Shown here piece by piece: positions 13,428-23,800 of a stretch of 64,000 nucleotides of DNA (position 1 is the stretch's first letter; the number at the start of each line of letters is the position of its first letter). The stretch covers positions 80,504,272-80,568,271 of the forward strand of contig NC_080419.1 of the NCBI RefSeq assembly GCF_029873635.1. Reading direction: 5' to 3'. Below the pieces are notes generated by a model, which did not search any database, was not told the origin of the DNA, and saw only the letters and a program-made list of their open reading frames with translations. Source of the stretch: Malania oleifera (taxonomy: Eukaryota; Streptophyta; Magnoliopsida; Santalales; Ximeniaceae). A program made the position numbers and the translations under genes.

Positions 13428-13497
13428 ACGGAGAGGCGGATCTGCTGGTACCAGCTGTGGTAATCTTTACTGCTTTGTGTCTTCACTGGTTCGCATG
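13428..13497 (+). pseudogene. Signal-peptide-like exon, copy 3 (decayed)
   Basis: This aligns with 5041-5131. The ATG is ACG here, and a central deletion removes part of the hydrophobic core. The donor ATG|GTAAGA is kept. It is a broken relic. Confidence 0.3.
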
Positions 13498-14290
13498 GTA
13501 AGAAACCTTTGGCGAAATAAATTAATTCATTGCGTAATATTTGCTAATAATGAATCATTTCAATTTTCATCAATGAAATTAACAAATCATTTTCCACTTA
13601 GCAGAGGCAATTAGACCATCGGTTTTCAGTGATTGAAGTTCCAAATGAAAACAAAGGTTGGCAAAAAGATGCATAACTTGTAATGCAATTTGGAACAAAT
13701 AAAGAAATGAACATTGATTGTTGTGTTGTGATTTGTGACAGTGAGGAATGAGACCTCAACTCAATTATGGCTTTAATTTACAAGACCAAATTGAACAAAA
13801 TCCAAAATAATTAAATCTACTTCATCCCACCATCTTCAACTTGTAATTTCCATCGACCCATTGCAATTTCAACATGTAGTTTTAAACCCATGTAACATCC
13901 TTGTGAACTTTTACTTTCAATTTTATGTCTAGGAGATGGTAGGATTGTCAAGATTCCAAGCATGTGGTCTAAAATGGAAGGATTGTTTATATTAGTTAAA
14001 GTCAAGAAGGACATCCTTTTACACGCAGAGATAATGCAATCTTCATCTAGCCTTAAGAAGGGCCATGACTAACATCACAGTTAAACTAATGGCTATTAAG
14101 GAACAGGATGGAAAAAAAAAATGGAAGAAAATATATGACAGATGCATGGAAATAGAATTATCAATTTTGTTCCATTTCATTCTATTTTTACCCACCAAAT
14201 ACTTTCGTATGTAAAATTAGGACATGCCATCATGAATCTTTGCTAGCTAATTAAGCACATAATAATAGTAAACCCAATTATTTGAGAAAG

Positions 14291-14294
<4 letters not shown>

Positions 14295-14337
<43 letters not shown>

Positions 14338-14361
14338 ATATATATATATATATATATATAA
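14295..14361. repeat. (TC)n followed by (TA)n microsatellite
   Basis: About 39 bp of TC/CT repeats lead directly into about 24 bp of TA repeats. The LINE poly-T tract starts seven bases later. Confidence 0.9.
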
Positions 14362-14367
14362 ATCCAA

Positions 14368-14560
14368 TTTTTTTTTTTTAAATGCAATCTTTATTGATAT
14401 GTCTTTACTTTTGGTGGAGGAATACAGTGGTTACAAGACAACCATTGGGAGATTACATATAAATAAATTAAATCCCTCCCAAAAACAACACCAACAACCA
14501 ACCAAATCAGGGCTACAAATCAAAACAATGTTAAATAAGAAACAAATCTATCAGGCCTAG

Positions 14561-14619
<59 letters not shown>

Positions 14620-15837
14620 TAATTTAAACAAATCTAAACCCATCAAATAAAAATTGAGAAGTTGAACATGGTAAAAGATGTTGTTCTTCGTAGATGACAT
14701 TGTTTTCAAGGAGAAAATCAGCCACACTATTGCCATCCCTATATTGATGGATTACCATGAAGTTCACTCCTTCTAACTCTGCCACGACGTCATCCCAAAA
14801 ATCCCAATGATACCACAAGGCATATCTACCTTTCCGTAGACAATCAACAACAATTCGCAAGTCACTTTTAATAATCACATTAAAATAATGAAGTCATTTG
14901 CATAAACAAATTTCTTCCATAATTGCTTTTAATTCTACACTATTGTTCGTACCATTACCAAAATAGTTTGAAAAAGTCGCTTTCATCATACCATGGCAAT
15001 CCCAAATAATTCCTCCATTTCCTGAAGTATCCGGATTGCCTCTACAACTCCCACCATAATTAAGTTTTATCTACCGTACTGGGGGTTTAACCCACGAAAT
15101 AATTTTTCCAGGCCTAGCGCAAACTCCCTGATGCTAAATTTGAAACTCCTTCAAAATCGTAATGTCCAACATTTTTAATTTTCGAATAGAATTAGAGCTT
15201 TTAGCTAAAGAACTAACCCAGTATCGAACACTTCTCCACATCTGATCCACACTTTGATAAACTCCTTCCATTTTAGCTTTGCATCTTCGATTCTAGAGGC
15301 ACCACGTAATCAAACACGAAATCAGTCTGATTAAAATACCTTTAATCAACGATTTTCGAGCATAGCGGAACCAGTTTGCAATTCTATTTTTCCAGGGAAT
15401 GAACCGTCGGAAAGGAATCCCCAACACCACACTAGCCCGACACCAAACCTCTGAAGCCACCTCACATAAAGAAAGAATGTGATTAGTGTTTTCCTAGCTT
15501 CTCTACATGCAACAATCACATGCAGAAGCCATCGATATTCGTTTGACCTAAATTCTATCATCTACCGCCAAGCATCTAAACCAAACTTTCCATAAACACA
15601 TTGAGATTCTTCTAGGTAATAAAGAATGCTAAAACCAGTCATTCCATCAAAATTATCTCTTTTGCTCCTCACTACCTCCCAAGCCGTTTTTGTAGAGAAA
15701 GTACCGTCAAGAGCAGGCTTCCAAATGAATATATCCTGACCACTTTTACCAGCTAGCACATTATGCAGGATTTCCATTGTTCTATCGGCCAACCAATTCC
15801 AGTAACAAATTATAATTTCAGTTGTTATTCAACTAGC
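14368..15837 (-). pseudogene. L1-type LINE 3' half: RT zinc-binding domain and RNase H, degenerate
   Basis: Read on the minus strand, fragments at 15792-15562 (containing FIWKPALDGTFSTKTAWEVV) and 15561-15346 resemble the plant reverse-transcriptase zinc-binding domain (zf-RVT). The fragment 14878-14624 resembles the RVT_3-type RNase H tail, ending FLFDGFRFV and stop. Stops and frameshifts separate them. The 3' UTR follows with AATAAAG and poly-A (poly-T at 14368-14379). The 5' edge is near 15800-15837, so the catalytic RT and endonuclease are missing. An (AAT)n array sits inside the 3' UTR. No convincing target duplication was found. Confidence 0.75.
14561..14619. repeat. (AAT)n microsatellite inside the LINE 3' UTR
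   Basis: About 59 bp of uninterrupted AAT repeats lie just 3' of the LINE ORF stop codon. The related LINE tails at 46828-47045 and 55826-55980 have no such array at this point. Confidence 0.9.
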
Positions 15838-16109
15838 AATCCTTAATACACAATATCATCTACGAAGAACAACATCTTTTACTACGTTCTCTGAAAGGTA
15901 TCCTTTGGATGGTAGGTGGAGTTTCACTTTCTTTTGTCATTAGTTCATCCTCTTGATTTTTGTTTGGTTGGTCTAGATTTTTTTATTTTAGTTTATTTTA
16001 TTATTTTAATTTTTTCTAGCCCTGTTTAGATTTGTTTCTTATTTAGCTTTTTTTGGATTTGTAGTCTTGTTTTAGTTGGTCGTTGGTGTTTTTTTTGGGA
16101 GGCCTTTAA

Positions 16110-16233
16110 TGTTAGGAACCTGTGAGCATCCAGATCAAAGTGATACCAAGAAATTTACGTGGTTCGGTCAATAACGACCTACGTCCATGAAGCACACACC
16201 AAAATTCACTAACTCGCCGAAAAATGTTACAAT

Positions 16234-16297
<64 letters not shown>

Positions 16298-16531
16298 TCC
16301 CTTCTTCCTCTCAGCTCTCCTGAGCTTCTCTGTGCTCTCTCTGCACTGTACTGTGCTATTATACACTTTCCACAACCCTCTTTATATAGGCTTGGAATTT
16401 ACATCATAATTAAATACGAATCAATCAAATTAATCACATTTGGAAATTTAAAATGAAGAGATTAATAGAGAATAAATTCCAAACTCAGCAACGCATCATC
16501 TCTTGGCTGTCTTCTAGCTCTATCTCTAACA
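16110..16531 (-). repeat. Copia C 3' LTR, with expanded CT array
   Basis: The LTR has TG...CA ends. It contains a perfect (CT)29 tract at 16237-16294, where the partner LTR has about seven units, which explains most of the length difference (422 versus 386 bp). The TTTATATAGGC motif near 16380 is conserved in both LTRs. Confidence 0.9.
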
Positions 16532-16604
16532 ATCTCCCACTTGGAGACAGAGACACCTTCTCAACCAGTATCATGAATAAATGATGTGCTCATAATATGT
16601 GTCT

Positions 16605-17612
16605 TCAAGCATAAAGACCAACTGAAGTTGAACACAACTTCAGCTTCTCTATAGTCACCATCTTCCTGTCTGCTCTATTTTTGCGGACTAATCTGATGGT
16701 TGTCATCTTCACAACTAGTGTAAAAATGCCGGAGTAGTCAATCCCTTCCTTCTGCTCAAAGCCTTTGACTACCAACTGAGGCTTGTACCTTCTGGAGCCG
16801 TCATGCTCCTCTTCGATTCTATACACCCACTTGTTGTGAAGGCCTTTGGGAAACTTCCACATTCTATTGGAGGTGATAGGCTTCATCTCATCCTTCATCA
16901 CAAGCTCCCACTTGATCAAATCCGCCACCTGACATGCTTCATCATAGCATTCGGGCTCTCCTCCATCTGTAGGAAGTAAGTAATCATTATACCTTCTGTC
17001 TGGTACATGGGACCGAGTATATCTCCTAAGCTCTGAAGCTGGAGTAAGAGACGATGGTGCGACGATCTGCTCCACTGGTTCCTCCACCTGAGGATTCTCA
17101 ATATTCTATTGATGTGTCCCGACACATTCTGAGTGGACCAATTCTAGTCCCTTCTTCATTGGGGCATGGGTGTTTATCTGGAAACTAACCCTTTTCCTAA
17201 CTATACAATCCTCACACATGTCAACCTACACTAACTGTAGACCACTCAAATTTTATTTTGAGTGTATCACCCTGAGTCCCTTCTCACTCATGTGACCAAG
17301 TCGTTGGTGCCAGATGTTGCTGTCATTATTTCCTGCAGCAACTGAAATAGACACAGAGGCAATGGAGGTTATAAAAAGTGTTCCTCTTTTCTTACCTTGC
17401 GCAATCGTTAGTACACCCTTTGAAACTTTCCATTCATCGCCAATGAATCTTATCATGTATCCCTCATCTACCAACTGACCCACTAAGATCAAATTTTTTC
17501 TCAGGTCTAGAATATACCTGACATCCTTCAGTTTCCATACTAACCCGTTTATACTGATCTTCACAACTCCCTTTCCGATTACGTTGTAAGGTTGATCGTT
17601 GCCAAGGTACAC
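16605..17612 (-). pseudogene. Copia C pol remnant: pre-integrase and start of reverse transcriptase
   Basis: 17612-17253 encodes the end of the protease/pre-integrase region (DVRYILDLRKNLILVGQL, later WHQRLGHMSEKGL, the GAG_pre-integrase motif). Translation then jumps to 17087-16605, which holds the proline-rich linker before RT (YTRSHVPDRRYNDYLL) and the RT start (WVYRIEEEHDGSRRYKPQLV). The integrase DDE core, the RT YVDD active site and RNase H are absent. The deletion must have occurred inside the element, because both LTRs and the target duplication remain. Confidence 0.8.
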
Positions 17613-17693
17613 CTTACCAAAATTACTTGGTGTGTACTCCTCTAGGCAATCTCTACAGCATGTGGCATGAAATGAGGCTTCGGAGTCTAAGAC

Positions 17694-18562
17694 CTAAGAC
17701 TCCTGCTTGCTCTCCAAAGAGCATATCAACATCTCATCATTCTCAGAAGCAATATTTGCTTCTGTCTTTGCCCTCATCTCGAATTCTTTCTTTCGACTCC
17801 TGTACTTGTTCTTATAATGACCAGTCTTTCCACAGTTCCAGCACTCAATAACTTTTGTACTCTGGGATCCTGTGTCCTGAGTACCTTTGGGATTTTTGGA
17901 TTTTGACCATCTGGGCCTAGATTTGCAGCAGTTGTTTGCTTGTCCATTCCTGTTTCCTCTGCCTCGACTCTCCATGTTCAAGGCTGAACTCGAAGTGGAG
18001 CTATGGTTCAACTACATTCTTATTTCCTCCGTAAAAATCATTTTGACAACTTCATCTTACACAAGCTTGATTTTCCTGCAGAGCTACTGATGGTAGTGAC
18101 GACACCATTCCAACTTTCAGGCAACTGACTAAGAATCAGTAGGGCACGAATCTTATTATCAAACGTTATCCCAACTGAGGCGAGTTGATCAGACAACTCC
18201 TTGAAGTTATTCAGATGCCTGCTGAAACTCTCACCTGCAACATGCTTATCATAAATAGTCTTTTCATGAGATGTACCTTATTTGCGGTTGAAGGCTACTC
18301 GTACATATTAGAGAGTGCATCCATCAGAGACTTGGTGGATGTTATATGCTTGATGTTGAACACCACAGATTTTGACAACGTCATTCTAATGGCTCCGAGG
18401 ACTTTTTGATCAAGCAACTCCCACTCGTCCTCTGGATATTGGCTTACCCTTCAACAGTAAGTGCAATTCCTTTCCAAACAAATAATCTTCTATCTACATC
18501 TTCTAGAAACCAAAATTATTCGCGTTGAACATTTCGATTTTTGAACTCTTTTCATTCGACAT
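17694..18562 (-). pseudogene. Copia C gag remnant
   Basis: An ATG at 18562 opens a typical copia gag start (MSNEKSSKIEMFN), broken by an in-frame TAG within about 20 codons. Further in, the UBN2-type core (NFKELSDQLASVG) is readable at about 18070-18240. The zinc knuckle near 17835 reads C-WN-C-GKTG-H-YKNK-Y, so the last cysteine of the CX2CX4HX4C motif is a tyrosine. Several stops make it non-functional. Confidence 0.8.
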
Positions 18563-19190
18563 CTCGATTCGCTAATCTACAAATGGAATTAGCTCAAATG
18601 GATAGCACAGTTTGATCCGGAACGATCGAAAACCCTAGAAATAGTTCAAGTCGCTCGACAAACGGACCCAAAACAACCCCAAAAAACTCAGTCAAAGTTT
18701 CAGTCAAACCTTGTCAAACTTGGTCAACTTTGCTGACGTGGCACTGCTGCTGACGTGGGAGAGGTGGGGCCCACTAATGTCGTGGCAGTGGGGCCACAGG
18801 ATAACGTGGCAGGTGGGGCCCACCTCCGACTGACGTGGTGCGGAGTCAGAATCGGGTCAAGAATTGGATCTTGGGTTACCCCGGGTCTGAGTGGTTTTTC
18901 AGATCGGGTCGAGTAGTGGACTAGGTCGAGTCAAGGCAGATCAGGCGAAGAAGACGCGTGCAGCGCATTGCTGGCGCGTGGAGAGGCGTCTTGCTCTGGC
19001 AAGACGCGTGAAGGCACATGCGGGCTTTTCTGAACTCCATTCGAGCTCCGGCGGATAGCCTTCTCTTTGTCTTGGTGAGTTGGATGCAGTGGTGGCCTCA
19101 AAACACTGTTTTGATCTACTGGACAGAGCTCTGAATTTCAGGATCACTTCCAATCTGGCTTTTCTACTCCAATCGGGCTTTGATACCACT
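18563..19190 (-). other. Copia C untranslated leader, GC-rich, with TGACGTGG repeats
   Basis: This is the region between the primer-binding site and gag. It is much richer in G and C than its surroundings. TGACGTGG occurs at 18734-18741, 18751-18758 and 18831-18838, with a related AACGTGGC near 18803. The 82-aa minus ORF (19189-18941) is low-complexity and probably not real. Confidence 0.6.
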
Positions 19191-19576
19191 TGTTAGGAAC
19201 CTGTGAGCATCTAGATCAAAGTGACACCAAGAAATTTATGTGGTTTGGTCAATAATGACCTACATCCACGGAGCACACACCAAAATTCACTAACTTGCCG
19301 AAAAATGTTACAATTCTCTCTCTCTCTCTTCCTCCCTTCTTCCTCTTAACTCTCCTGAGCTTCTCTGTGATCTCTCTGCAATGTACCGTGCTATCATACA
19401 CTTTCCACAGCCCTCTTTATATAGGCTTGGAATTTACATCATAATTAAATACGAATCAATCAAATTAATCACATTTGGAAGTTTAAAAGGAAGAGATTAA
19501 TAGAGAATAAATTCCACGTGTTTTCTGACTCAGCAATGCGTCATCTCTTGGCTATCTTCTGGCTCCATCTCTAACA
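19191..19576 (-). repeat. Copia C 5' LTR
   Basis: A 386-bp partner of 16110-16531, with TG...CA ends, followed by the TTTAA target duplication at 19577-19581. Confidence 0.9.
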
Positions 19577-19724
19577 TTTAATGTCTTTTTTATCTGTAAT
19601 CTCTCAATGTTTTTCATGTAACCACGGTATTTTTTCGCCAAAAGTGAGGGTATATCAATAAATAGTTGGGGGTGCCGCCCCTTTTTAGTTAAAAAAAATA
19701 AAAATAAAAATCCTTAATACACAA

Positions 19725-20337
19725 CTTCTTATTCGAAATAGATGTCTTCATGATGAGATTTAAAAATAATTATTCAATATTTATTTCAAGATAGCTGGAA
19801 CAAATCATATGGCACACAAGATGCATGCATAGTATGCAATCTAAAAGTTGTTCATAAAATTAATGTTTTTTAATTTTAACATTATGAATTAATTATAATT
19901 TCATCTATTTTGATATTTTGTGATATTAAAAAGGTAAATGTAAAGAGAGAATTATAAGTAATTTCAAATTAATTTATTTGCTACTCAAAGATATTTATAA
20001 GTTGGATGTAAGTTTTTATAGGTTTCTTAATAGCATTTTCCTTTATTATCATCATTTTTTTTTTCATTTAACTAATACTTTTACTATTTTTTTTTTAAAA
20101 AATGTGGAAACCCTAGTGGAATAGTCCTCAAATAACACAAATTTTTGCATATTCATTTACAAATGCTAATGCTTTATTTTTTTGTAAACAATATTCAACG
20201 TACAAAACATAGTAATTAACACATATGAAGAAAATACATAGTAATACAAGAAAATACAAAACATACAATATTCAAGAAAATACAACGTACAAAACATAGT
20301 TAGCATAAGTTAAAGAAAATACAAACTCGAGAAAGAG
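19725..20337. other. AT-rich spacer with a partial duplicated flank
   Basis: About 19860-20090 resembles 5560-5800 and 42535-42790, the flank of the RLP fragments. The rest is AT-rich and non-coding. It is contiguous in origin with 26057 onward, because the Ty3 element was inserted between them. Confidence 0.45.
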
Positions 20338-20342
20338 CTATG

Positions 20343-20732
20343 TGTCACGGACCCCCAAAATGGGACTCAAGTAAGGGTCGTGTGGCACTCGTTGAGAGCT
20401 CTCCCTCGACAAGTCAGCCAAGTCTCACACGTTCAAGCCTGCAATCACGAGCACTTGGTGAGTCTCAATACTCAAGAAAACAAAGGAACAAGAGGATATC
20501 ACACGAGCAATATATTCTTATACACTGGATAAGACTATAACAATCAGAGACATCACCATCCAAGGCAACAGAACACCATAATCAAAAGGACTACTTATAT
20601 TATTCAACAACAGGAGAATAATCATACAAACGATAACATAGATAATCATATATTCATTCCAAATCCCTGAAGAATACAATTATAGTAGTATCTCACTCCC
20701 CCTTTTCCCCATTACATTGTCACACCCTAACA
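20343..20732 (-). repeat. Ty3 3' LTR
   Basis: 390 bp with TG...CA ends. It begins TGTCACGGACCCCC and ends CACACCCTAACA on the + strand. Confidence 0.95.
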
Positions 20733-20745
20733 TCCTCCCCCACTC
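20733..20745 (-). other. Ty3 polypurine tract
   Basis: On the minus strand a GTGGGGGAGGA-type purine run lies directly before the 3' LTR, the usual primer site for plus-strand DNA synthesis. Confidence 0.75.
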
Positions 20746-20819
20746 AATTTATCGACGTTCTCGTCGATGTGTTGTAGACGGCCTTCTCACTCTTCTAATG
20801 TCGATGTAGATGTCGTTGA

Positions 20820-23800
20820 CTATGAATTTTTGAAATCTTCAATCTTCTGTATGGCATGCTGAAGGTTGTCTGCTGTTTCCCAACTATTCTCTTCTTCCCC
20901 CAGTCCTAACCACTGAACTAGAAATTTTTGTTGTTGACGACCTTCTAGATTGATGACTCTGTCTGCAATGATCTCCTGGACTTCTTTGGTGACAAGATGC
21001 CTTCTGGAAATTGTTGCTCTCCTTAATTTTTGTCGGTGCAGATCTGCTTCATCTGTGTGGAATGGCTTTAAATTGCTTACATGAAACACGGGATGGACTA
21101 GACGTCTGTGGCTTTTCATCCACTTGGGTTGCTCAAGCCGATAAGATGCATGTCCCACCTTTTCGATTACTTTGATTGGGCCTTCGTAACGACGTAACAG
21201 CCTTTTATCCTTGCCACGAAGAAAGTGAAATGTCTCCAGCGGCACTTTTACAAGAACCAGATCTCCAGCTTCAAATTGTTGTGATCGTCCCCCTTTGTCA
21301 GCCCATTTCTTCATGCGCTCGGGTGACTTCGATATTTTGCAACCAATTTTTCGTGAATTGGTAGGCTTTTGGGCAATTTCCTTTGTATGGACCATCCAGA
21401 GTGTGTGGGAGAGTTGGTTGTTGACCTGTCACAATCTCAAAAGGGCTTTTATTAGTTGCAGAAGATTTCATAGAGTTAAAACAAAATTGTGCCGTGTCCA
21501 GTAAAGTAACCCAATTCTTCTGATTGGAGTGAACAAAATGTCGTAAGTATTCTTCCAACATCCCATTAAAACGTTCAGTTTGACCATCTGTCTGTGGGTG
21601 ATAGCTCGTGGAAAGATTAAGGTTTGAACCCATCAAGCGAAAGAGTTCACCCCAAAATCCCCCCGTGAATCTAACATCCCTATCACTGATTAAGCTTTCT
21701 GGAACACCCCAATATTTCACCACATGCTTGAAGAATAACTGTGCTGTCTTCTCTACTGAACACGGCTTTGAGACTGGTACGAAAGTTGCATACTTTGAGA
21801 ACCGGTCAATCACCACCAAAATTGTGTCAAACTCCTCTACTTTTGGCAACGAGGAAATGAAATCCAAAGAAACACTCTCCCATGGCCTAGCAGGAACTAA
21901 CAATGGCTCCAATAAACCTAAGGTCTTCTTTCTTTCTACCTTGTCTTGTTGACAGATCAAGCACGTTTTAGTATAACTCATCACATCATCTTGCATATTC
22001 GGCCAATAGTACCCCTGTGTAATCAAAGCATGAGTTCTTCGCCATCCCAGATGACCAGCCCACAATGTATCATGACACTCTTTCAGTAAGGTTTTCCTCA
22101 AGTTTTCAGCTTTAGGCACATAGACTCTCCTGCCTTTAGTCATTATCAATCCATCTTCTACCCAGAATTGTTGTGTCTTCCCTTCGTCTATTAATTTGCT
22201 TAGTGACTACGCCTGCTGGTCTGTACTTAAATGTTCCTTGATAAGATTCTTCAAAGGTAGCGCCACCCTGCTAGTTGATAGATGACTGATGATTTTCAAT
22301 GCTGCCAATTCAGTCTTTCTACTTAAAGCGTCGGCCACTTCATTCGTCTTCCCCACTTTATATTCAAAAGAAAAATCAAATTCAGCTAGCTTCTCCTGCC
22401 AACGGGCTTGTTTTGACGTTAGTCCAGGTTGTGATAAAAAATGAGTAACTGCTACATTATCGGTTTTTACCACAAATTTGGACCCCAAGAGATAGTGCCT
22501 CCACACTCAAAGACAGTGTACCACTGCGAGAAGCTCCTTTTCTTGTGCTGTATAGTTCTGTTCGGCACTTGACAATTTTCTACTTTCAAAAGCAACTGGA
22601 TGCCCTTCCTGCAAGAGAACTCCCCCTAATGCAAAGTCAGAGGCATCTACTTGCACTTCAAATGGTTTTGTCACATCAGGAAAGATTAGCACCGGATCTC
22701 CTACAATCTTTTCCTTTAATTCAACAAATGCTGATTGGCACTCTTCTGACCACCCCCCCCATGGTACCCCCTTCCTCAGTAAATTCGTTAACAATACAAC
22801 TCTTCTAGAGTACCCCTCTATAAACTTCTGGTAGTAGTTGGCTAGACCCAAGAAAGATCGCAGTTCTCTAACGGATGTAGGTGCTCGCCACTCCTTGATA
22901 GTTTTTACTTTAGCTGAATCCATCCGAATCTGGCCCTCCTCAATGATATGCCCCAAGAATTTAATACGCTTTTGAGCGAAAGCACACTTCTCCCTTTTTA
23001 CATATAACTGATTTTCTTTGAGTCTTTGTAAAACCTTTCGAAGATGATCTTTATGTTCTTCTAAGGATGCGTTGAAAACCAGTATGTCATCAAGGTAAAC
23101 AACAACAAACTGATCAAGGTAGTCTCGAAAAACTTGATTCATTAGAGAACAAAAGGTAGCGGGTGCATTTGTTAGCCCAAAAGGCATGACAAGAAATTCA
23201 AACGCTCCATACCGGGTGACACAAGTGGTTTTCGGTTCATCTCCCTCAACAATGCGCACTTGATGATATCCCGACCTCAAGTCCAGTTTCGTGAAATATC
23301 TAGCTGTACTTAACTGGTCAAAAATATCAGCAATCAGTGGAATGGGATACTTGTTGTGCACGGTCACCTTATTAAGAGCCCGATAATCTACACACAAGCG
23401 CAAACTACCATCTTGTTTCTTCTGAAATAACACTGGGGCCCCAAAAGGTGCTTTTGAAGGACGGATGAACCCTGCTACAATAAGATCATTCAGTTGTCTT
23501 CTAATTTCAGCTAACTCTGGTGGCGCCATTCAATATGGGGCACGTGCTGGTGGCTTTACTCCTGGCCAAAGTTCAATTTCGTGGTCAATCTGCCGTCGAG
23601 GTGGTAAAACCCTCGGTAGCTGTTCCGAGAACACCTCCTTGAACTCTTCTAAAACTTCCTTAATCTCAAGTGGATATTTCCCTACCTCTGCATCTTCTGA
23701 GACTATCGGTAGAACCACGAAAGAAGATTCTCCCCTTTTTATTCCCTTTTTGAATTGGATGGCTGAAAGCAACTTCCTCTCATCGAAATTGTTGTAAGCT

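Larger units (their letters stand above)
9846..14240. repeat. Copy 3 of the ~4-kb tandem unit, interrupted by LINE pieces
   Basis: The segment starts head-to-tail after copy 2 and follows 59870-61800, then 12140-12790 (compare 63170-63720), then 12942-14150 (compare 50810-51960). It is interrupted by the LINE insert 10539-10796 and LINE-derived sequence 12801-12942. It lacks about 1.1 kb present in copy 5 (the 62050-63150 equivalent). Confidence 0.6.
16110..19576 (-). mobile_element. Ty1/copia element C, internally deleted
   Basis: The LTRs are 16110-16531 and 19191-19576. Both start TGTTAGG and end CTAACA. The target duplication is TTTAA (16105-16109 and 19577-19581). A primer-binding site TGGTATCAAAGC lies next to the right LTR on the minus strand (about 19178-19189), so transcription is leftward. 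Gag and the pre-integrase region survive, but most of integrase, the end of RT and all of RNase H are missing, leaving 3.47 kb instead of about 5 kb. It is non-autonomous. By eye the LTRs differ at about 24 substitutions, apart from the CT-array length and one ~10-bp indel. Confidence 0.9.
15838..19724 (+). mobile_element. 5'-truncated LINE, split by copia element C
   Basis: TCCTTAATACACAA flanks the element at 15840-15853 and 19711-19724. LINE sequence runs 15854-16109 and resumes at 19582-19708. It carries the RNase H end, the 3' UTR with GTAACCACGGTATT, AATAAA and a poly-A tail. Copia C (16110-19576) is inserted in the 3' UTR. About 385 bp of LINE remain. Its start (15857-15882) is the reverse complement of 14671-14697, so this LINE and the minus-strand LINE form an inverted pair. 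Confidence 0.85.

Noticed and set aside
14361..15842. AATCC at 14361-14365 and 15838-15842 as target duplication of the minus-strand LINE
   Set aside because: Only 5 bp in AT-rich sequence and overlapping the duplication of the other LINE; too weak.
14368..15853. Twin-priming origin of the inverted LINE pair
   Set aside because: Both halves have their own 3' UTR and A tail, and the plus copy has its own 14-bp target duplication, so they are separate insertions.
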